Of a stretch of 8,995 nucleotides of DNA, positions 6,301 through 8,995 are shown in pieces. This DNA is from Desulfobacterales bacterium (lineage in GTDB: Bacteria; Desulfobacterota; Desulfobacteria; Desulfobacterales; C00003060). A program made the position numbers and the translations under genes. The stretch spans positions 1 to 8,995 of the forward strand of contig JAUWXJ010000091.1 of assembly GCA_030616425.1 (NCBI GenBank). The letters are read 5' to 3'. The first letter of the stretch is position 1; the number at the start of each line of letters is the position of its first letter. Below the pieces are notes generated by a model. The model was not told the DNA's origin. It was given only the letters and a program-made list of their open reading frames with translations, and did not search any database.

Positions 6301-6997
6301 TTACGACATCGGTTTCGGGGGCCTTGACCACGTGTTAGCTTCTGGATGTAACATAAACATGCTGGTACTGGACACGGAAGTTTACTCTAATACAGGTGGG
6401 CAGATGTCTAAAGCAACGCCGCGAGCAGCCGTGGCCAAATTTGCCGCTGGTGGAAAACCGACGCCCAAAAAGGATCTGGGTATGATGATCATGACATATC
6501 GCAATGTGTATGTTGCTCAGGTGGCTATCGGCGCCAGCGACACACAAACGGTGAGGGCCTTCACCGAAGCTGAAGCATATCAAGGCCCGTCCCTAATAAT
6601 TGCGTACAGTCACTGCATTGCGCACGGCACCTCTATAACAGAGGCATTCAGTCACCAGAAAGCCGCTGTGGAGAGCGGCTATTGGATCCTCTACCGTTAT
6701 AATCCGGGCCTGATCAAGGAGGGGAAGAATCCGCTGCAAATAGATTGCAAAGCGCCCACGGTTTTGATCAGTGACTATGCGTATCAGGAGACTAGATATA
6801 AGATGCTTACTGCAAGTAAACCGCTGGAGGCACAGCGATTGATGCAACTTGCCGAGCAAGATGCACAAACAAGATGGTATATTTATGAACAGTTGGCAAA
6901 GCTGGACTACAGTCAGATGGCTGAAGGCCAGGCTGACTCTAGTATCCATGGGGGAAGAACGGCTACGATAGGACGTCGAGAGTCCCTGAATCCCTAA
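3359..6997 (+). CDS. nifJ: Pyruvate:ferredoxin (flavodoxin) oxidoreductase, single-chain
   Basis: Oxidatively decarboxylates pyruvate with CoA to acetyl-CoA, CO2 and reduced ferredoxin, or runs in reverse; cytoplasmic, TPP-dependent, O2-sensitive. It has 1212 residues. Numbering from ATG 3359 puts T31 (YPITPSS), the TPP glutamate E64 and R114 (SARS) exactly where I recall them in D. africanus PFOR, so this start is preferred over the in-frame ATG at 3275. Order: pyrimidine-binding domain (about 1-255), domain II, gamma domain (about 418-640), a two-cluster ferredoxin domain (C696, C699, C702, C706; C753, C756, C759, C763), and a TPP/proximal-cluster domain with C827, C830, C855 and C1086 and YSNTGGQ (N1011). 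These last positions are all 15 above the D. africanus numbers. After YEQLAKL a tail of 30 residues follows, shorter than the protective D. africanus domain VII. Ribosome-binding signal is weak (GAG, 3349-3351). All catalytic residues are present; functional. Confidence 0.97.
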   Translation: MNRKMVTIDGNEAAAYVAYRTNEVIAIYPITPSSPMGELADEWSSRGEKNIWGTVPLVCELQSEGGASGAVHGSLQAGALSTTFTASQGLLLMIPNMFKIAGELTPTVFHVSARSVATHALSIFGDHSDVMAARSTGFAMLASSSVQEAMDFALISQAASLEARVPFVHYFDGFRTSHEVMKIQELTVDDMHVMIDVELIRAHRERALSPDRPVIRGTTQNPDVFFQAREAVSPYYLACPDVVQKAMENVEALTGRQYELFQYAGAPDAESIIVLMGSGAEVAFEAVDKLQEGGEKVGLLKVHLYRPFSVRHFIRALPETTRAIACLDRTKEPGAAGEPLYTDVVTAVNEAMASGTAPFGSLSKIIGGRYGLSSKEFTPAMAKGVFDELNKERPKNHFTVGITDDVTHSSIEYDESFTTEGDDVIRAKFYGLGADGTVGANRNTIKIIGEGTENYAQGYFVYDSKKSGSQTTSHLRFGPKPIHSTYLVNRASFVACHQTAFLKKYDMLADAVEGATFLLNTQAGPEEVWDTLLRAHQEHLIEKKIKLYVIDAYKVAKEVGLERRINTIMQTCFFAISNILPTDEAIKAIKTSIQKTYGKRGEHIVQMNFDAVDRALENLHAVKVPEEVTCKVDMPAVVPDEAPDFVKEAIATMIAGKGDQLPVSAMPPDGTFPTATSQWEKRNIGLEIPVWDESVCIQCGKCSMICPHATIRMKVYDKKLLKNAPQTFKWTKARGRNFPEGSIFTLQVAPEDCTGCGACVNVCPAKNKRQLGLKAINMHPQTPLRKQERDNYTFFLGLPDYDRSQVKMNTVKGSQLLRPLFEYSGACAGCGETPYIKLMTQLFGDRAIIANATGCSSIYGGNLPATPYAKNAQGRGPAWSNSLFEDCAEFGFGMRLAIDKNNEFARELLQEVASDIGVRLVKDILAADQTDESGICEQRERVQLLEEKLKSLSTPQAKQLLSLADYLVKRSVWCIGGDGWAYDIGFGGLDHVLASGCNINMLVLDTEVYSNTGGQMSKATPRAAVAKFAAGGKPTPKKDLGMMIMTYRNVYVAQVAIGASDTQTVRAFTEAEAYQGPSLIIAYSHCIAHGTSITEAFSHQKAAVESGYWILYRYNPGLIKEGKNPLQIDCKAPTVLISDYAYQETRYKMLTASKPLEAQRLMQLAEQDAQTRWYIYEQLAKLDYSQMAEGQADSSIHGGRTATIGRRESLNP

Positions 6998-7143
6998 ATC
7001 TCTCAATTCCCTTGTTTCGTATTTCGCACATCTAAATCTGTTTCGAATTTCGTGCTTCGGGTTTCGGATTTAGAAATCATTCTTCCTGTCATGCCGTTGA
7101 GCCCCGAAATCTTTTCCCAGGAATCTCAAAAGGAGATCCTAGA
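6998..7143 (+). repeat. TTTCG-rich intergenic repeat with inverted ends
   Basis: Between PFOR and the next gene, TTTCG occurs at 7015-7019, 7022-7026, 7041-7045, 7048-7052 and 7062-7066, with a CTTCG variant near 7055. TCTAAATC (7031-7038) is the exact reverse complement of GATTTAGA (7067-7074), so the core could fold into a stem around TTTCG units. CTAAATCT at 6994-7001 repeats 7032-7039 directly. There is no T-run, so termination is not supported. The remainder (7075-7143) is the leader with the next gene's ribosome-binding site. Confidence 0.55.
7128..7136 (+). promoter_or_regulatory. Ribosome-binding site of the DHOD-like gene
   Basis: AAAGGAGAT with GGAG eight bases before ATG 7144. It fixes the start of the flavoprotein and contrasts with PFOR, which has only a weak site. 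The flavoprotein can therefore be translated independently of PFOR. Confidence 0.7.
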
Positions 7144-8133
7144 ATGGATTTATCAACAAAATATATGGGCTTGAACCTGCAAAACCCTTTGGTAGCATCA
7201 GCGTCACCATTGTCCAGGAAAATAGATAACATCAAAAAACTGGAAGACGCCGGGGCTGCCGCTGTTGTCATGTACTCCCTCTTTGAGGAGCAAATCATCC
7301 ACGAGCAGAAAGAACTAGACTATTACTTAACGCGCGGAACGGAGCATTTTTCGGAGGCGCTGACCTATTATCCGTCCATGGAAGAGTATCATCTTGAGCC
7401 CGATATGTACCTGGAACATATTCGCCTGGCTAAGGAAGCTGTTGACATTCCGATTATCGGCAGTCTGAACGGTGTTTCAAGCACTGGTTGGAGTGGTTAC
7501 GCCTCAAAGGTTCAGGAAGCGGGTGCTGACGCCATCGAACTGAACATTTACTATATACCAACGGATCCCTCTCTATCAGGCGCGGATGTTGAGAATCTAT
7601 ACGTGGAAAACTTAAAAATAGTAAAGGACACAGTCGGCATTCCAGTAGCTATGAAGCTAGGCCCATATTTCAGTTCCATGGCAAACATGGCAAAGCAGCT
7701 AGACAAAACAGGTGCTAATGCTTTAGTATTGTTTAACCGGTTCTACCAGCCAGACATCAATCTCGATACGCTCAAGGCAGAACCTTCAGTCGTTCTGAGC
7801 ACATCAAACGACGCTCGCTTACCGCTTCGCTGGATCGCCATTCTGTATGGGAAAATAGAAGCAAGTCTTGCAGCAACTACGGGAATCCACACGGCCAACG
7901 ACGCGATCAAGATGGTTATGGCCGGGGCCGATGTTGCCATGGTTTGCGCTACGCTCCTGAGAAACGGGATCGGAAGATTAGGTGAAATAAAAACAGGGAT
8001 GTCAGAATGGATTGAAAAACGAGGGTATGATTCTTTGGAACAGATGAAGGGAAGCATGAGCCATCAATCCGTAGCCAATCCTGCCGCTTTTGAGAGAGGT
8101 AATTATATGAAAGCATTAAATGAATATAGATAA
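7144..8133 (+). CDS. Dihydroorotate dehydrogenase-like FMN protein
   Basis: A 329-residue TIM-barrel flavoprotein of the DHOD-like type often found beside PFOR genes; its substrate is unknown. Barrel motifs in order: MGLNLQNPLVASASPLS (8-24, FMN loop), AAAVVMYSLFEEQ (38-50), IPIIGSLNG (102-110), ADAIELNIYY (128-137), IPVAMKLGPYFSS (166-178), ALVLFNRFYQPDI (193-205), ATTGIHTANDAIKMVMAGAD (244-263) and MVCATLLRNG (266-275), the last two forming the FMN-phosphate end. In true DHODs the ELN strand continues into N-x-S-C-P-N, with Cys or Ser as catalytic base; here it is N134-I-Y-Y-I-P, so the base is lost and pyrimidine synthesis is unlikely. It lies 146 bases after PFOR with its own strong ribosome-binding site, so it may or may not be co-transcribed. 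A redox accessory role to PFOR is an inference from position. Confidence 0.92.
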   Translation: MDLSTKYMGLNLQNPLVASASPLSRKIDNIKKLEDAGAAAVVMYSLFEEQIIHEQKELDYYLTRGTEHFSEALTYYPSMEEYHLEPDMYLEHIRLAKEAVDIPIIGSLNGVSSTGWSGYASKVQEAGADAIELNIYYIPTDPSLSGADVENLYVENLKIVKDTVGIPVAMKLGPYFSSMANMAKQLDKTGANALVLFNRFYQPDINLDTLKAEPSVVLSTSNDARLPLRWIAILYGKIEASLAATTGIHTANDAIKMVMAGADVAMVCATLLRNGIGRLGEIKTGMSEWIEKRGYDSLEQMKGSMSHQSVANPAAFERGNYMKALNEYR

Positions 8134-8252
8134 GAATGAGCGCTGAGAACAGAAAGGACTTACCTATCAAGACTTGAGCGGCTAATGTATTATAATTGAG
8201 CCTTAAGCTGTCAACCTAGGTCGTGGTACTCACAGGGTAACGTCAAAGTCCA
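8134..8252. other. Gene-free spacer after the DHOD-like gene
   Basis: No reading frame or RNA gene recognised. TATAAT occurs at 8191-8196, but no matching -35 lies at the right distance. TAAGCT-gtc-AACCTA (8204-8218) is inverted relative to TAGGTTAGCTTA (8452-8463) beyond the palindromic element, and GTGGTACTCA (8223-8232) is repeated directly at 8482-8491, so this spacer forms the left flank of a larger repeat structure. Confidence 0.4.
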
Positions 8253-8430
8253 GGGTATGTGTATCTTTTTTTTGATTATGCCCTCTCATATAGTCTGGAT
8301 TAGTGGTCATTTCAAAATGGTTTATATAGACGGAGCGTATGATTCTAAGGGTTATGGCGCAATAAACCATTTTGAAAACGACCTTGCAAAGGCCCATATA
8401 GGGCATAACAAAAAAAAGATACACATACCC
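8253..8430. mobile_element. MITE-like 178-bp imperfect palindrome
   Basis: The two ends are long inverted repeats. The left end from GGGTATGTGTATC (8253 on) matches the reverse complement of the right end (to 8430) perfectly for 22 bases, including a run of eight T or A. After one inserted base they match again at TTATGCCC, diverge, and match again at TTTCAAAATGGTTTAT (8310-8325 against 8362-8377), leaving a 36-base centre. There is no transposase. Short frames on both strands are simply the arms. CAG at 8251-8253 and 8430-8432 could be a 3-bp target duplication if the ends are set at GGTATG/CATACC, but three bases can match by chance. This is the form of a non-autonomous transposon or a long intergenic hairpin; the parent family is not identified. 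Confidence 0.7.
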
Positions 8431-8481
8431 AGCACTTAGCTAAAGAATCAATAGGTTAGCTTACACTATGACTTAGCCCTG

Positions 8482-8491
8482 GTGGTACTCA
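8482..8491. repeat. Direct repeat flanking the palindromic element
   Basis: GTGGTACTCA here repeats 8223-8232 exactly. Nearby bases are also similar (CCTAGGTC versus CTTAGCCCTG before the repeat). The copies lie 30 and 52 bases outside the palindrome, too far for a normal target duplication of it, so they may belong to an older or larger element. Confidence 0.4.
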
Positions 8492-8494
8492 TGA

Positions 8495-8628
8495 TCAGAA
8501 TTGGGGGAGGATAAACGAATCATACATGAGTTGATAGAGGAACAACTATTGAATGCATGAGAGCTTTAGTCGATTTTTATCCAAAACATATAGAAAAAAA
8601 AGATGAGCGTTCTGACATGGAAACCTAA
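8495..8628 (+). pseudogene. Decayed hemerythrin (HHE) domain gene, two frames
   Basis: Two fragments in different frames resemble adjacent parts of a bacterial hemerythrin-like domain protein. The first (8495-8565) reads SELGEDKRIIHELIEEQ and then hits a stop; homologues typically have EHKRIMEELIEEH here, so an iron-ligand His seems to be Gln. The second (ATG 8557 to TAA 8626-8628) reads MRALVDFYPKHIEKKDE, matching the conserved ALVDFYPKHIEKED near the end of the domain and keeping that His. The roughly 30 residues expected between them are missing and the C-terminus is gone. Hemerythrin domains carry a di-iron site for O2 binding or sensing. Identification is from remembered family sequence. 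The product would not fold. Confidence 0.6.
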
Positions 8629-8864
8629 GACGATTGAAGGAGGTCGGGATCATATCCACGGCGTCGATTCCCCGTTACAGAGCTTCCTAAACTGCTCAGG
8701 CCTTCTAGAAAAACAGAAAGTGGGTAAATCATGACTATACCAAAAGACATCAAATCTTAGAGGTGAACTCAAGCGCAGATATCGAAAATGCCTGAAGGGT
8801 AAGTCTGAATGTCTTCTGGCCTTCTCTATTCTAGGTCAGGTCACATGAGAAGAAACAGCATAGG
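8629..8864. other. Degenerate region without recognisable gene
   Basis: Only short frames occur here, none identified. They include a frame ending KVGKS before TGA near 8733, a nine-codon ATG frame MTIPKDIKS (8731-8760) and a 30-codon frame with LKRRYRKCLKG ending at 8846. Frequent stops in all frames and loose codon patterns suggest decayed coding DNA rather than a structured RNA. Confidence 0.3.
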
Positions 8865-8972
8865 GTAGAAGTTGAGGTAACGACTATGGGCACAATAACG
8901 TTGCCAAAAAAATTAAAAAAAGAGATGGTTCATTTGTTGAATTCAATGCCCTTTATAGCAGCTTTTTCCTGA
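8865..8972 (+). pseudogene. Possible AbrB-type DNA-binding fragment
   Basis: The frame around ATG 8886 reads VEVEVTTMGTITLPKKLKKE, resembling the start of AbrB/SpoVT-type antitoxin or regulator domains (T-x-x-G-x-I-T-L-P-K-x-L-R-E), then ends at TGA 8970-8972 after 28 residues from the ATG. AbrB domains need about 45 residues, so it is too short to be complete. No clear ribosome-binding site is present and no toxin partner is visible before the window edge. The match is short and could be chance. Confidence 0.28.
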
Positions 8973-8995
8973 AGAGATAGCTGTAAAGGCACAGG

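Noticed and set aside
8174..8196. Promoter-like TTGAGC and TATAAT
   Set aside because: The spacing is 11 bases, too short for a sigma-70 promoter, and no gene follows.
8230..8439. Two overlapping opposite-strand frames of about 60-64 codons
   Set aside because: They are the two arms of the imperfect palindrome read from each side, which explains their similar start peptides. No ribosome-binding site or family match.
1..8995. CRISPR array, tRNA, rRNA or complete insertion sequence
   Set aside because: No regularly spaced repeats, cloverleaf signatures, rRNA motifs or transposase frames were seen on either strand.

Overview
The window looks like part of the chromosome of a strictly anaerobic Gram-negative bacterium, most likely a Desulfobacterota (sulfate-reducer-like) lineage. 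The basis is a class II superoxide reductase, a large single-chain pyruvate:ferredoxin oxidoreductase (PFOR) whose catalytic residues fall at Desulfovibrio africanus PFOR positions, a Tat-exported Fe/Mn superoxide dismutase and a decayed hemerythrin. The taxonomic call is an inference. All intact genes are on the + strand.

Left part (1-3220), a stress and oxygen-defence block: the 3' part of an Hsp20 small heat-shock gene ending in an intrinsic terminator; a Tat-signal superoxide dismutase; a 150-residue protein resembling the N-terminal domain of GspE/PilB ATPases but with no ATPase; a 34-residue ferredoxin stump; a superoxide reductase (SOR); and a CBS-CBS-ACT protein. SOD would act outside the cytoplasmic membrane and SOR inside it, so superoxide is handled in both compartments. 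Between SOR and the CBS gene lies about 290 bases with small hairpins and a possible C-terminal gene fragment.

Middle (3221-8133), central metabolism: the C-terminal end of a cob(I)alamin adenosyltransferase (CobO/BtuR) survives without the rest of its gene, and its stop codon overlaps the PFOR start. Then come full-length PFOR, a TTTCG-rich intergenic repeat, and a dihydroorotate-dehydrogenase-like flavoprotein that lacks the usual catalytic base. Proteins of this last type are commonly found beside PFOR.

Right part (8134-8995) has no intact gene. It holds a 178-bp imperfect palindrome with the form of a MITE, flanked by further repeats, then a hemerythrin pseudogene broken into two frames, and near the edge a short AbrB-like fragment. 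No tRNA, rRNA, CRISPR array or complete insertion sequence was seen.

The main theme for a second look is that intact oxygen-defence and PFOR genes are separated by recognisable gene stumps (ferredoxin, CobO, hemerythrin, perhaps AbrB), some with intact ribosome-binding sites or possible translational coupling. I did not find a convincing new multi-gene system. The least explained intact gene is the GspE/PilB-N-like protein inside the oxygen-defence cluster.
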